22,760 bases of DNA from an uncultured Oscillospiraceae bacterium (GCA_910589155.1 CAJURY010000020.1:1-22760); one strand, 5' to 3'; counted from the stretch's first letter, positions 13,349 through 22,653 are shown. Notes: generated by a model not told the origin, from the letters alone. Translations and numbers: made by a program.

Positions 13349-15406
13349 TCAGCTCTCTTTCAGTCGCCGCAGCATCTGCATGGTACGGCATTGGTTCAGG
13401 TCGGCTTTGCCGCCGGTGGATGTAAGCGTAATGGTAAAATAACGCTGCTGCCGCTCTATCCGCAAAAGTCCCGCCTCCGCGAAAAGATCCAGGCACACAA
13501 GCATCAAAGGCAAATCCAGGCTTCTCCCGCTTCTGCGAACAATTTTCCGACAAAGGCAGGCAGGCGCTTCCCGGACAACGCCGCCGCAGCCGGCTAAATA
13601 CCGCCACACATCCGCCTGCTGCTGGCGGGTGGGCGTCAGCAAAACCGCTTCTTGCGCCTCCAGCGCGCCGGTGCGCAGCTTCTGGTACAAACTTGTGTCG
13701 GCAGAGCAGGGCTTGGCGCAGCTCGGACGAATGTCCAGAAGATTCAGCTGCACGCTCCGCGCGCCCCGGTATTCGTTCATCTGGACGGTAAAAGCAATAT
13801 CCACCCAGTCGCCTTCCGCAATGCAGTCGCACTCCGTAGCGGCGGAAAAGTAAATGGCGTTCACAACCGCGTGCCCCTGCTGCAAGCGCAGCCGCATATG
13901 TCGGCCGTTGCCTACCATAGTAATTTTCTGAATTTGCAGCTGCTCCATGGCAAATACCGGCCTTGGACAGCAGCAGCCGCATGGCTCCAGCACCTCCAGC
14001 GCTTCCACAGAGCGAAGGGTCAGCTCCTCCGGGCGTATGACGCAATCAATATCCAATACGGTTCGAGGGCCGGCGCCGTCGTAAAAGCCGGCGGCCATAG
14101 CGCAGATTTTCTGACGAAATTCTCCGATTTTCTGCCGGGAAATGGTAAATCCTGCGGCAAGCTCGTGGCCGCCATAGCTTTCGAGCAAAGGCGACAAGAC
14201 AGAAAGCGAGGTAAAAAGATTAAACCCGCCGTAAGACCGGGAGGAAGCCTTTCCATGGTCGCCGTCCAGACAAATGAGGAACGCCGGGCAGCAAAACTCC
14301 TCCGCCAAACGAGAAGCCACAATGCCCACCACGCCCTGATGCCAGCTTTCGTCCGCCAATACAATCGCTTCCGGCGGCCGGTCGTCCGGGAGCATATCCA
14401 CCGCCTGCCGGTAAATTTCCGATTCCACCGCCTGCCGCTGGCGGTTCAGCTCGCAAAGTGCGGTAGCCAGTTCCGCGCCCTTTTGGGGGTCATCCGTTAA
14501 AAATAGTTCCACCGCCAAGTCGATTTTTCCCATACGTCCTGCGGCGTTAATCCGGGGCGCCAGCACATAGCCGATGGAAGACGCGGACAGAGACTCCGGA
14601 CAGCATCCCGCCTGTTCCATCAGGGCGGCAAGACCAGGCCGCTTGGTATGGCGGAGCATTTCCAGCCCCTTGGATACAAAAACCCGGTTTTCTCCCTGCA
14701 AGGGCATGACGTCCGCCACGGTGCCAAGGCAAACCATATCCGCGTACTGGCTTAAAATTTCTTCCTGACTGCCGCAAAGGGCGGCGGCCAGCTTAAAGGC
14801 CACGCCTACCCCGGAAAGATTCCGGTGGGGATATCCGTCGTCTTTTCTGTGAGGGTCTACCACGGCAATTGCCTCCGGCAAAGCGTCTTTGCACTCATGG
14901 TGATCCGTAATAATCAAGTCGATTCCCAGTTCCTTGCAGAGCCGGGCTTCTTTCGCGGCGGTAATGCCGCAGTCCACCGTCACAATCAATTGCACCTTTT
15001 GGCTGTGCAAATAGCGCAGAGCCTGTTCGTTAAGCCCGTAGCCTTCTTCCAGCCGACCGGGAATATACGAAACGCAATTCGTCCCGTGACGGCGCAAAAA
15101 ATCGGTAAGCAGGCAGGTCGCAGTAATGCCGTCCACGTCATAATCCCCGAAAACAGCAATTTTCTCTCCTTTTTCCATGGCATACGCCACCCGCGCGGCG
15201 GCAAGTCCCATATCCGTCATGGAAAACGGGTCGTCTAAAGGCGCTTCCACCGACAAATAGCTTTTCGCTTTTTCAACCGTATCCATCCCCCGCGCCGCCA
15301 GCACCAACGCCGGAAGCGGCGCGAAGCCTCCCGCAACCAGGGCGTTTACCGCATACCGCGCCGGTCGTTCCATCCTCCAAGTTCCATACTTCAAAGCAAT
15401 ACACAT
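13349..15406 (-). CDS. recJ: Single-stranded-DNA-specific exonuclease RecJ
   Basis: A 685-residue protein at ATG 15406. The DHH phosphoesterase motifs are intact: VFGDYDVDGITAT (D88, D90, D92), TVDCG (D146) and ITDHH (168-170). The later SGVGVAFKL and APRINAAGRMG segments are also normal for RecJ, followed by the OB-like and C-terminal domains. RecJ degrades single-stranded DNA 5' to 3' and acts in recombination repair and mismatch repair. The start is the weakest in the operon: no good Shine-Dalgarno precedes ATG 15406, and an ATG at residue 12 has GGAGG immediately beside it. The longer form is kept because the preceding residues (KYGTWR) resemble RecJ N-termini. It heads the operon, about 20 bases after the promoter. 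Confidence 0.93.
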   Translation of the reverse strand: MCIALKYGTWRMERPARYAVNALVAGGFAPLPALVLAARGMDTVEKAKSYLSVEAPLDDPFSMTDMGLAAARVAYAMEKGEKIAVFGDYDVDGITATCLLTDFLRRHGTNCVSYIPGRLEEGYGLNEQALRYLHSQKVQLIVTVDCGITAAKEARLCKELGIDLIITDHHECKDALPEAIAVVDPHRKDDGYPHRNLSGVGVAFKLAAALCGSQEEILSQYADMVCLGTVADVMPLQGENRVFVSKGLEMLRHTKRPGLAALMEQAGCCPESLSASSIGYVLAPRINAAGRMGKIDLAVELFLTDDPQKGAELATALCELNRQRQAVESEIYRQAVDMLPDDRPPEAIVLADESWHQGVVGIVASRLAEEFCCPAFLICLDGDHGKASSRSYGGFNLFTSLSVLSPLLESYGGHELAAGFTISRQKIGEFRQKICAMAAGFYDGAGPRTVLDIDCVIRPEELTLRSVEALEVLEPCGCCCPRPVFAMEQLQIQKITMVGNGRHMRLRLQQGHAVVNAIYFSAATECDCIAEGDWVDIAFTVQMNEYRGARSVQLNLLDIRPSCAKPCSADTSLYQKLRTGALEAQEAVLLTPTRQQQADVWRYLAGCGGVVREAPACLCRKIVRRSGRSLDLPLMLVCLDLFAEAGLLRIERQQRYFTITLTSTGGKADLNQCRTMQMLRRLKES

Positions 15407-15426
15407 CCAAAATTCTTTTTCTATAC

Positions 15427-15455
15427 ATTATAACAAAATCCTCCCAAATATACAA
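15427..15455 (-). promoter_or_regulatory. Promoter of the recJ-rel-dtd-hemZ-rqcP operon
   Basis: On the minus strand TTGTAT (15450-15455) is separated by 17 bases from a perfect TATAAT (15427-15432). The predicted start is near 15420, giving an RNA leader of only about 14 bases before the recJ ATG, consistent with the weak ribosome site. It lies divergently to the S-layer gene promoter with about 120 bases between the two -10 boxes. Confidence 0.65.
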
Positions 15456-15494
15456 TAGGCAGATAAGCCGGACACGCCGCGATTAGATAAAAAA

Positions 15495-15578
15495 ACAAGC
15501 GGCTATTCTTATGCAACCTTACAAAAATAGAAAACTTTGGCAAAATTTGTAGAAATACCCAGCCGCTTGTGCTATGAT
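15495..15578 (+). promoter_or_regulatory. Promoter and inverted-repeat operator candidate of the S-layer protein gene
   Basis: TGCTATGAT (15570-15578) is an extended -10 box, and the -35 position (15550-15555) is poor. A perfect 10-base inverted repeat, ACAAGCGGCT (15495-15504) and AGCCGCTTGT (15561-15570), places one arm directly against the -10 and the other 56 bases upstream. That is the geometry of a two-site operator with possible looping, or of a long RNA/DNA hairpin. A further CCTGC/GCAGG hairpin and AAGGAGG lie in the leader before ATG 15639. Confidence 0.45.
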
Positions 15579-15638
15579 ACAGGCAGTAGTCTGGGAACCT
15601 GCCCCATAAAGCAGGCGTAAAAAATAAGGAGGGTCTTT

Positions 15639-18600
15639 ATGAAAACGAACAATCGAAGCAGACTGCTTTCCTGGCTTCTGGTAGTCGCCATGGTTCTTAC
15701 CATGCTGCCTACCTTTGCGCTGGCGGCAGACGCTGCGACCTACACCAAGATCACCACTGCCGAAGAATTGACCTCCGGCCAGTATGTGATGCTTGCGGAT
15801 TCCGGCTATGCGCCAACCTATCTGGAAGGCACATGGGTACTGCCGCAGGCGGTTTCCGCAAACGGTAACACCCTGACCGGCGCAGACTCCAACACCTTGT
15901 GGACGCTAACTGTGAACGGTTCTTCCGTGCAGCTCACCGACAGCAAGGGACAGAGCGTCAAGCCCAAGGGCGGCAATAACAACGGCATCAGCGCCGGCAG
16001 CTATGACTGGGACGCTATCTGCGAGGACGGAACCTTTGTGTTCAAGGGAACCGGCTCCGACACCGTGACCCTGGCCTGCAACACCACGCCGCAGACAGGC
16101 GAAAATCGTTTCCGCGCTTACAAAAACACCACGATTTCCGGCAGCGCGTACTACTATCATTTCTCCTTGTACAAGCTTACAGGCGGCGAAGTGGTAGATC
16201 CCGATCCCATCGACCCGGTAGAACCCTTGTTCGTCGAAGGCGATCAGGTTGTAATTTACAACCCCGCCAACGCGAAAGCGCTTTCCACCACCTACAATGG
16301 TTTTTACAACAACGGTACAGACGTTACCATTGCCGGCAATGAGATTTCCGGCTACACCGACGCGGACATTTGGACGGTGGGCGTAAACGATGACGGCAGC
16401 TACACCTTCTCCACCGCCGAAGGCAAGAAGCTTTCCATGGGCGAAAGCTTCACCAGCACCCCGCTGGACGATGTAAACACCGCCTGGAAGGTGCTGCCCG
16501 CCAAAACAGAAGGCTGCTACTACATCCAGAACGCCGTCCGCGGCAACTATCTGGAATGGTACGCCAGTAAAAACAACTGGAGCTCCTATTCTTCTATTTC
16601 CGACGAGGCGCTGTTCGCCCAGGCGTTCTACAAGGTGGAAAACCACCAGTACGCCAAGCGCGCAGAGGCTTTGGAAAACGGCGATCAGTTTGTCATTTTC
16701 TATGACAAGGACGCGCTGGTTCTGACAAATACCGCCAGCAGCAACAAGCTTGCCGGTGAAACCGCCGCTTTGCAGGGCGATTTCCTGGAGGTAAGCGATA
16801 CTATGGCAGTCCTCACTGCCGCGCTGGACGGGGACGGCCACTACACCTTCACCAATACAGACGGCAAGTATTTAACCACCGGCGCGACCGGCAACAGCCT
16901 GACCTTTGCGGATACGGCTTCCGAATACAGCTTGTGGGATCTCAAGGCTGTGACCGGCGGCTTCCATATCGTCAGCGCCAACGCCGTCTACAATGGCAGC
17001 GCCCAAGCCTTGGAAGTTTACAACAGCCTGTTTACCACTTTCTCCGAAAAGGACAACGACTTTTATCTTTTTAACCTTTACAAGCTTACCGATGAAAAGC
17101 CCGCTTCTCCCGGCAGCGACCTGCCTGTAGAAGGCGCGCAGGTGGTTATTTTCAACAAGTCCGCCCAGGGCGTGCTGGCTGGGCAAGACGACAACGCGGA
17201 AAGCCCCTCCATTGAAAATGCCGCCGCGACCGTAACCGACGGCGTCGCCACCGCTTCCAACGGCGCGCTGGTATTCACCGTGGAGAAAAATGGCGAATAC
17301 TACCGCTTTGTCAACGAAACCTACGGCTACCTCTGCTCCAATGACACCGGCAACAACGCTTTCTATCAGAAGGAAGCCTCTGAGGACGCCGACTGGACGC
17401 TGGCGGCCTACAACGGCGGTTTCACCATGGAAAGCCGCACCGCCAAGTTCAACGGCAAATATTCCCAGTTTATGGAATACTATGCCGGCGCTTACAAGAC
17501 CTACAGCATGTACAACGTCACCGACGAGGACATTTACACCTTCTTGTTCTATCCCTGCGGCAACGAAACCATCACCGAGGGCATTGTAAACGTACCTACC
17601 GTAGCGTTCGAGTCCATGCTGGACGCATTCGCCGGGCAGGACTACACCTTCCGCTTCACGGTGGAAGCCGTGTTCGGCGTAAAGGAGCTATCCGTTTCCA
17701 TGAATGGCGCAGCCCTTGCCGCTACTGAGGAAAACGGTGTTTATACCGTTACCATCCCCGCCGCGTCCTTGCCCGCCGAGACCATGAACATCACGGTTTC
17801 CGGCAAGGACAATAGGGATGTTGCCTTCACCCAGAGCGTTTCTGTCACGGTAAAGGACGAGCCGGTGATTGACGATCTGACCCCCGCCGCCGGCGCACAG
17901 ACCGGCGACAACAAGCGCCCTGTGATTTCCGCCTCTGTTTCCAACGCCGGCGAAAATCCCACCGTCGCCATGACCGTAGCGGGTGAAACCGTGAAGGCCG
18001 TCTATGCGGATGGTAGAATTTCCTACACCCCCGCCGCCGACCTGGCGGACGGCCGCACCAGCGCGACTGTGACCGTCACCCGCGCCGACGGCAAAACCGC
18101 TTCCAAATCCTGGAGCTTTATTGTGGGCGAAAGCGCCTATGCGCTTTATTTCGGCCAGCTCCACTCCCACACCAGCTATTCCGACGGCTCCGGCTCTCTG
18201 GATACCGCATTGGAGTACATCAGCAATCTGCCGGAAAGCGCAAACGTTGACTTTGTGGCCTTCACCGACCACTCCAACTACTTTGATAAGTCCGGCGCAG
18301 CCAACCCCGAAGGCGCGCTGTACGACATGAACCTCGCCACCGCATACAGCCAGAATCTGTGGAAGGAATACAAGAGCAAAGTCGAAACCTTTAACAATTC
18401 CCAGTCCGACGTTATCGCGCTGGGCGGCTATGAAATGACCTGGTCCGGCGGTCCCGGCCATATCAACACCTGGAATACCCCTGGTATCGTTTCCCGGAAC
18501 AACACCACCTTGAACAACAAGACCGCCGACGCGGGCATGAAGGCCTACTATGCCCTGCTCAGCCAAGCGGAAGGCGTGGACTCCATTTCCCAGTTTAACC

Positions 18601-21596
18601 ATCCCGGCACCACCTTCGGCAACTTCACCGATTTCAGCTACTGGGACGCTCTGATTGACAGCCGCATCTACCTGGTGGAAGTCGGCAACGGCGAAGGCCA
18701 GATCGGCGCGGGCGGCTATTATCCCAGCTATGAGCAGTATACCATGGCGTTGGATAAGGGCTGGCACGTAGCCCCCACCAATAATCAGGACAACCACAAG
18801 GGCAGATGGGGCAATGCCAACGACGCCCGGGACGTTATCCTCACCGACGATTTCAGCGAACAGGGCTTGTACGAGGCCATCCGGCAGTACCGCGTCTACG
18901 CCACCGAGGACAAGAACCTGGAAATCAACTACACGGTAAACGGCGCGCTCCTTGGCTCCAGCTTTGCGGAGAAGCCTGAAAAGCTGGACATTCAAGTGAC
19001 CGTTTTCGATCCCGACGCTTCCGACTCCATCAGCAAGGTGGAAGTCATTGTAAACTCCGGTAAGGTCGCTTACACTTGGGATGATCCCGCAGCGCTCAAA
19101 GCCGGCGAATTGCAGTGCACCTTGAACCCCGACTACAGCTACTATTACATCCGCGTGACCCAGGGCGACGGCGATCTGGCTGTGACCGCTCCTGTGTGGG
19201 TAGGCGAAACCTTGAAGCTTGGCATTTCCTCTGTGGAATGCGGCACCGCTACCCCTGTTACCGGCGAGGAACTCACCCTCACCACTACGCTGTTTAACAG
19301 CGAGTCCACCGACGCAACCATCAAGTCCGTCACCTATACCACCGGCGGCTCCGTGGTGCTGGGTACCCAGACCAATCTGGGCGTTGTCCCCGCCTCCAGC
19401 TCTCAGACCGTAAACTTCCAGTACACCCCCATGGAAGCCAAGGTCATGAATGTGACTGTCACTGTAGTTCTGGAGCAAGACGGACAGGAATACAGCTTCA
19501 GCCAGAATGTAACCCTGGACGTGCTGGACGCGGACAAGCTGGTTTACATCGGTATCGACGCTTCTCATCAGAACGAGTATGTGGCCGGTAACTACAAAGA
19601 TTCCATGGGCAACTTTGGCAATCTGGCCGCCGGCTACTCTGTGCGCACCGTACAGTTGAATACCTCCGAGGAACTCATCGAAGCCGCTAAAAACGCCGAC
19701 GGCAAGTATAAGATGATTATCCTCACCGCGCCTTCCCGCCGGGACGGCACCGCCCTGCGCGAGCCTTACAGCACCTACTCCGACGCGGAAATTGAAGCCC
19801 TGGTCGCCTTTAACAAGGCCGGCGGCGTACTGACCCTTACAGGCTGGTCTGACTTCTACGAAAGCTACAAGGACTTCCCCGCAGAAGACCACATGGCCGC
19901 CCAGCAAAATAAGCTCCTTGCCGCTCTTGGCTCCAACCTGCGCGTCAGCGACGACGGCATTAAGGACGATACGCTCAACGGCGGTCAGCCTCAGCGTCTG
20001 TATTTCAGCACCTACAATTTCGACAGCTTCCTTTTGGACGGCGTAGAATTTGATGCGGAGCACCCCAACGACAATATGTACTCCCAGCGGTTCAGCCACT
20101 ACGGCGGCGCGTCCATTTACGCTGTAAACGGCAAGAACGAGCCGGTTTCCGAGCTTCCGGGTTCTGTAACCCCCGTTGTCTACGGTCATGCAACCACTTA
20201 CTCCGAGGATCAGGACAAAGACGGTCTGGGCGGCGCTTCCATACCCAAGTACGCAGTTGCCGAAGGCGACAGCCGCATTCTGGCGCTGGCAACCGAGTAC
20301 ATCGAAGGTCAAGGTCTCATCATCGTTTCCGGCGCGGCCTTCATGTCCAACTTTGAGGTTCAGGCCACCATTTCCGATTCCAACGCGGAGAAGAACTACT
20401 CCAACTACAACATTTGCGAAAACCTGGTAGCCTATCTGAATCCTGTACAGGTAACGGACATTGCCGCTGTACAGGCGGAAAAGGAAGAAGGCGTGAAGTT
20501 CACCATCGAAGGTATTGTGACCTCCAACGCCTCCGGCTATGACAAGGACACCGCGTTCTTTGACTGCATCTACTTGCAAGATGAGACCGCCGGTATCAAC
20601 GCTTTCCCCGTGGCCGGCAACTATAAGATCGGCGATCTGGTGCGCATCACCGGCACCACCTCCTCTTATCAGGGCGAACGCCAGATCGCGGTGAGCAGCA
20701 TTGAGCTGATCAGCGAAAACAATGCGGTGATGCCCACAGACATTACCGCTAAGCAGCTTAATGATCTGAGCTATCTGGGCAGCCTTGTCACGCTCCATGG
20801 CACCGTGGAATCCTTCGAGCTGGCCAACGGTCTGGTGCAGACCATTCTGGTACGGGATAACAGCGGCGAGCTGGGTCGTGTGTTCATCGACGGCTACATC
20901 ACCACCGCCAAGGATGTGGAAAATCTCAAGGTTGGCGCGGCCATCACCGTCACCGGCCTTGCCTCCTATGACAATTCCTTCGACGGTCCCGCGCCCCGCC
21001 TGCGTATCCGCAACCGCGCGGACGTTGTCTGCACGGAAGCTGCCGGTCTGCCTTTCACCGACGTACCCGCCGGTATCTGGTACTATGACGCGGTTTCCTA
21101 TCTGTATCAAAACGGCGTCATTGCCGGTAAGACCGCAACCACCTTCGCGCCTCAAGAAACCCTCACCCGTGGTCAAATGGTAGCCATGCTGTACCGTATG
21201 GAAGGCGAGCCCACTGTGGAAAGCAAGTCTCCCTTCACCGACGTTGACCCCGCCCAGTATTACGCCCCCGCTATTGCATGGGCTTATGAAAACAAGATTG
21301 CCTATGGTATGAACACAACCGAGTTTGCCCCCGGCGATTTCGTTACCAGGGAGCAGATGGTGGCTTTCCTTGCCCGCTATGCTGCGTATAAGGGCAAATT
21401 CGAGGAAGCAAAGGGCGATCTTTCTGCTTTCCCCGACGCTGGCAATGTGGACGCCTACGCCGTGCCTTATATGGCATGGGCTGTGGAACAGAGCATTGTG
21501 CACGGCAACAACGGTAAGCTCCTGCCCAGAGACACCGCAACCCGCGCGGAAGCCTCCATCATTTTGTACAATTACTGCTACTATCTGGCAAAGTAA
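15639..21596 (+). CDS. Giant S-layer-anchored protein with PHP (CehA/McbA-type) metallohydrolase domain
   Basis: A 1985-residue protein with AAGGAGG before ATG 15639. A signal peptide with probable cleavage after ALA at residue 29 begins it. Four related units follow at about 35-180, 198-333, 344-484 and 495-640, each opening with a G/E-x-Q-x-V-hydrophobic strand (GDQVVIYN, GDQFVIFY, GAQVVIFN) and closing with an aromatic strand such as YKLT. Ig-like modules (651-835) come next, then a PHP domain (about 836-1085) with LHSHTSYSDG (H842, H844), FTDHSNY (D877, H878), NHPG (H988) and NQDNHKGRWG (H1053). CARDB-like beta modules, a glutamine-amidotransferase/DUF4350-like domain (about 1299-1600), two OB-like domains (1602-1690 and 1697-1800) and three SLH repeats (1804-1985) complete it. 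It should be secreted and bound to the wall by SLH repeats. PHP domains cleave phosphoesters, and OB domains suggest nucleic acid or another extracellular phosphate ester as substrate, which is inference. Confidence 0.88.
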   Translation: MKTNNRSRLLSWLLVVAMVLTMLPTFALAADAATYTKITTAEELTSGQYVMLADSGYAPTYLEGTWVLPQAVSANGNTLTGADSNTLWTLTVNGSSVQLTDSKGQSVKPKGGNNNGISAGSYDWDAICEDGTFVFKGTGSDTVTLACNTTPQTGENRFRAYKNTTISGSAYYYHFSLYKLTGGEVVDPDPIDPVEPLFVEGDQVVIYNPANAKALSTTYNGFYNNGTDVTIAGNEISGYTDADIWTVGVNDDGSYTFSTAEGKKLSMGESFTSTPLDDVNTAWKVLPAKTEGCYYIQNAVRGNYLEWYASKNNWSSYSSISDEALFAQAFYKVENHQYAKRAEALENGDQFVIFYDKDALVLTNTASSNKLAGETAALQGDFLEVSDTMAVLTAALDGDGHYTFTNTDGKYLTTGATGNSLTFADTASEYSLWDLKAVTGGFHIVSANAVYNGSAQALEVYNSLFTTFSEKDNDFYLFNLYKLTDEKPASPGSDLPVEGAQVVIFNKSAQGVLAGQDDNAESPSIENAAATVTDGVATASNGALVFTVEKNGEYYRFVNETYGYLCSNDTGNNAFYQKEASEDADWTLAAYNGGFTMESRTAKFNGKYSQFMEYYAGAYKTYSMYNVTDEDIYTFLFYPCGNETITEGIVNVPTVAFESMLDAFAGQDYTFRFTVEAVFGVKELSVSMNGAALAATEENGVYTVTIPAASLPAETMNITVSGKDNRDVAFTQSVSVTVKDEPVIDDLTPAAGAQTGDNKRPVISASVSNAGENPTVAMTVAGETVKAVYADGRISYTPAADLADGRTSATVTVTRADGKTASKSWSFIVGESAYALYFGQLHSHTSYSDGSGSLDTALEYISNLPESANVDFVAFTDHSNYFDKSGAANPEGALYDMNLATAYSQNLWKEYKSKVETFNNSQSDVIALGGYEMTWSGGPGHINTWNTPGIVSRNNTTLNNKTADAGMKAYYALLSQAEGVDSISQFNHPGTTFGNFTDFSYWDALIDSRIYLVEVGNGEGQIGAGGYYPSYEQYTMALDKGWHVAPTNNQDNHKGRWGNANDARDVILTDDFSEQGLYEAIRQYRVYATEDKNLEINYTVNGALLGSSFAEKPEKLDIQVTVFDPDASDSISKVEVIVNSGKVAYTWDDPAALKAGELQCTLNPDYSYYYIRVTQGDGDLAVTAPVWVGETLKLGISSVECGTATPVTGEELTLTTTLFNSESTDATIKSVTYTTGGSVVLGTQTNLGVVPASSSQTVNFQYTPMEAKVMNVTVTVVLEQDGQEYSFSQNVTLDVLDADKLVYIGIDASHQNEYVAGNYKDSMGNFGNLAAGYSVRTVQLNTSEELIEAAKNADGKYKMIILTAPSRRDGTALREPYSTYSDAEIEALVAFNKAGGVLTLTGWSDFYESYKDFPAEDHMAAQQNKLLAALGSNLRVSDDGIKDDTLNGGQPQRLYFSTYNFDSFLLDGVEFDAEHPNDNMYSQRFSHYGGASIYAVNGKNEPVSELPGSVTPVVYGHATTYSEDQDKDGLGGASIPKYAVAEGDSRILALATEYIEGQGLIIVSGAAFMSNFEVQATISDSNAEKNYSNYNICENLVAYLNPVQVTDIAAVQAEKEEGVKFTIEGIVTSNASGYDKDTAFFDCIYLQDETAGINAFPVAGNYKIGDLVRITGTTSSYQGERQIAVSSIELISENNAVMPTDITAKQLNDLSYLGSLVTLHGTVESFELANGLVQTILVRDNSGELGRVFIDGYITTAKDVENLKVGAAITVTGLASYDNSFDGPAPRLRIRNRADVVCTEAAGLPFTDVPAGIWYYDAVSYLYQNGVIAGKTATTFAPQETLTRGQMVAMLYRMEGEPTVESKSPFTDVDPAQYYAPAIAWAYENKIAYGMNTTEFAPGDFVTREQMVAFLARYAAYKGKFEEAKGDLSAFPDAGNVDAYAVPYMAWAVEQSIVHGNNGKLLPRDTATRAEASIILYNYCYYLAK

Positions 21597-21617
21597 TTTT
21601 CCCCCGATAACCCCCAA

Positions 21618-21645
21618 GGCGGACGCTACGTTTGCAGCGTCCGCC
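21618..21645 (+). terminator. Hairpin after the S-layer protein gene
   Basis: GGCGGACGCT (21618-21627) and AGCGTCCGCC (21636-21645) make a perfect 10-base stem with an eight-base loop, 22 bases after the stop. Only a pyrimidine-rich TCAGCTTCTC follows, so termination is likely but not classical. Confidence 0.6.
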
Positions 21646-21763
21646 TCAGCTTCTCAAAGAACATGCCCGTCATTGCATCGAGTTTATATCGAGGTGCCGG
21701 TGGGCGCCGACAGAGATGCTTCTTGACCGGTGGCGGGATTTATCGTCCATCCTCTTCTATGTG

Positions 21764-21808
21764 CAATTGCCCCCAACAGGAAAATTCCTGTTGGGGGCAA
21801 TTGGTTTT
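21764..21808. terminator. Near-perfect 40-base palindrome between convergent genes
   Basis: CAATTGCCCCCAACAGGAA (21764-21782) and TTCCTGTTGGGGGCAATTG (21785-21803) form a 19-base stem around two bases. GGTTTTT follows on the plus strand, giving a U-run for plus-strand transcripts. It lies a few bases past the thiT stop on the other strand, so it probably stops transcripts from both convergent genes. Confidence 0.7.
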
Positions 21809-22428
21809 TACAGCTTGACCCGGCGCAAGGCTCTGGTCAAGATTGGAACGCCAACGCAGGTTTCGATGATTTCCGGCAGCATAAACGTGCCGTTGTAGAC
21901 GACCGAGAACATCCACGGGCCATAGAGGTTTACAATGTGCGTGGGATCGTCTGCATACCACTCCAGATCCAGCGCATACCAGATCACTACGCCGGAAACA
22001 ATATGGCACGCAAAGCGGAGCGCCGTCACAAGCAAGGTACCCAACGCCGCAGCAATCAGCACATTTGCCGTGCCATTGGAAGTAAAGCGCACCTTGCGGA
22101 AAATACCGCCCAGACCCAAAGCAGTAAACGCCAGGGTGTAATCCAGCAAAATGCAAAGGACGATGCCACCGGGGGTAGGAACATAGGCGACACTGTTCAG
22201 CCCTTGCAAAAGTTGAATCAGAGAGTAGACAAAGGCGGCGGAAAGGCCAACTTTGCAGCCTCTGCGCATAGACAGCACAATGATTGGCGCCATGGAAAGC
22301 AGTGTCACAGAGCCGCCGTAAGGGGCGTCATAAATTTTAATCATGCTGAGCACAGTCGCCAGCGCGATCATGACGGCGCTTTCGCAAAGCGCCCGGACAG
22401 AGTTGTGTGCGAGGGGTTGTTTGTTCAA
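21808..22428 (-). CDS. thiT: ECF-type thiamine transporter substrate-binding subunit ThiT
   Basis: A 206-residue membrane protein (ThiT is usually about 190). I start it at TTG 22428, because GGAGG lies eight bases upstream, the riboswitch terminator ends just before, and the longer open frame to 22659 would run through the riboswitch. Family features are YGGSVTLLSMAPIIVLSMRR, then GLSAAFVYSLIQLLQG and ILLDYTLAFTALGLGGIF, with about six hydrophobic segments. ThiT binds thiamine in the membrane and works with the shared EcfT/EcfA modules encoded elsewhere to import it with ATP. The TPP riboswitch upstream independently supports the assignment. Confidence 0.93.
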   Translation of the reverse strand: MNKQPLAHNSVRALCESAVMIALATVLSMIKIYDAPYGGSVTLLSMAPIIVLSMRRGCKVGLSAAFVYSLIQLLQGLNSVAYVPTPGGIVLCILLDYTLAFTALGLGGIFRKVRFTSNGTANVLIAAALGTLLVTALRFACHIVSGVVIWYALDLEWYADDPTHIVNLYGPWMFSVVYNGTFMLPEIIETCVGVPILTRALRRVKL

Positions 22429-22443
22429 TGGATGTACCTCCAG

Positions 22444-22490
22444 AAATAAAAAATTTCGCATTGCAAACCATCTAAGGCGAAGCAATGCGA
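22444..22490 (-). terminator. Riboswitch-controlled intrinsic terminator of thiT
   Basis: On the minus strand TCGCATTGC (22482-22490) pairs with GCAATGCGA (22456-22464) and is followed by AATTTTTTATTT. It lies between the TPP aptamer and the thiT ribosome site, the standard position for the off-state terminator that forms when TPP is bound. Confidence 0.85.
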
Positions 22491-22509
22491 CAAAACTGGA
22501 AGCATCCGC

Positions 22510-22603
22510 ATCTTTCCCTACGACGGTATGAACCGTATCAGGTTTGCGGGTCAGAGCGCCAATTCGCTCAATCTCAGCCGGAAGTGTCCGACCCCCCGAA
22601 GAT
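22510..22603 (-). promoter_or_regulatory. TPP riboswitch (THI box)
   Basis: On the minus strand ATCTTC opens the aptamer and AAAGAT closes it (P1). The conserved GCTGAGA is at 22572-22578, AACCTGATACGG covers about 22535-22546, and CGTAGGGAAAGAT ends it. These are the diagnostic segments of the thiamine pyrophosphate riboswitch. With the downstream terminator it should switch thiT off when TPP is plentiful. Confidence 0.95.
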
Positions 22604-22624
22604 CGTTTGTTCTGCGATGGCTCT

Positions 22625-22653
22625 ATGATACTACAATACGGGAAAAATGTCAA
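22625..22653 (-). promoter_or_regulatory. Promoter of the riboswitch-thiT unit
   Basis: On the minus strand a perfect TTGACA (22648-22653) is 17 bases from TATCAT (22625-22630). The start should fall near 22618, shortly before the TPP aptamer. Confidence 0.8.

Noticed and set aside
11791..13425. 544-codon plus-strand open frame
   Set aside because: It is a shadow of rel, whose domains on the minus strand are unmistakable.
17688..21617. 1309-codon open frame antisense to the S-layer protein gene
   Set aside because: It mirrors the plus-strand gene exactly and has Gly/Val/His-rich low-information sequence with no domain. The plus strand has a signal peptide, PHP motifs and SLH repeats. The length is an effect of codon bias that avoids antisense stops.
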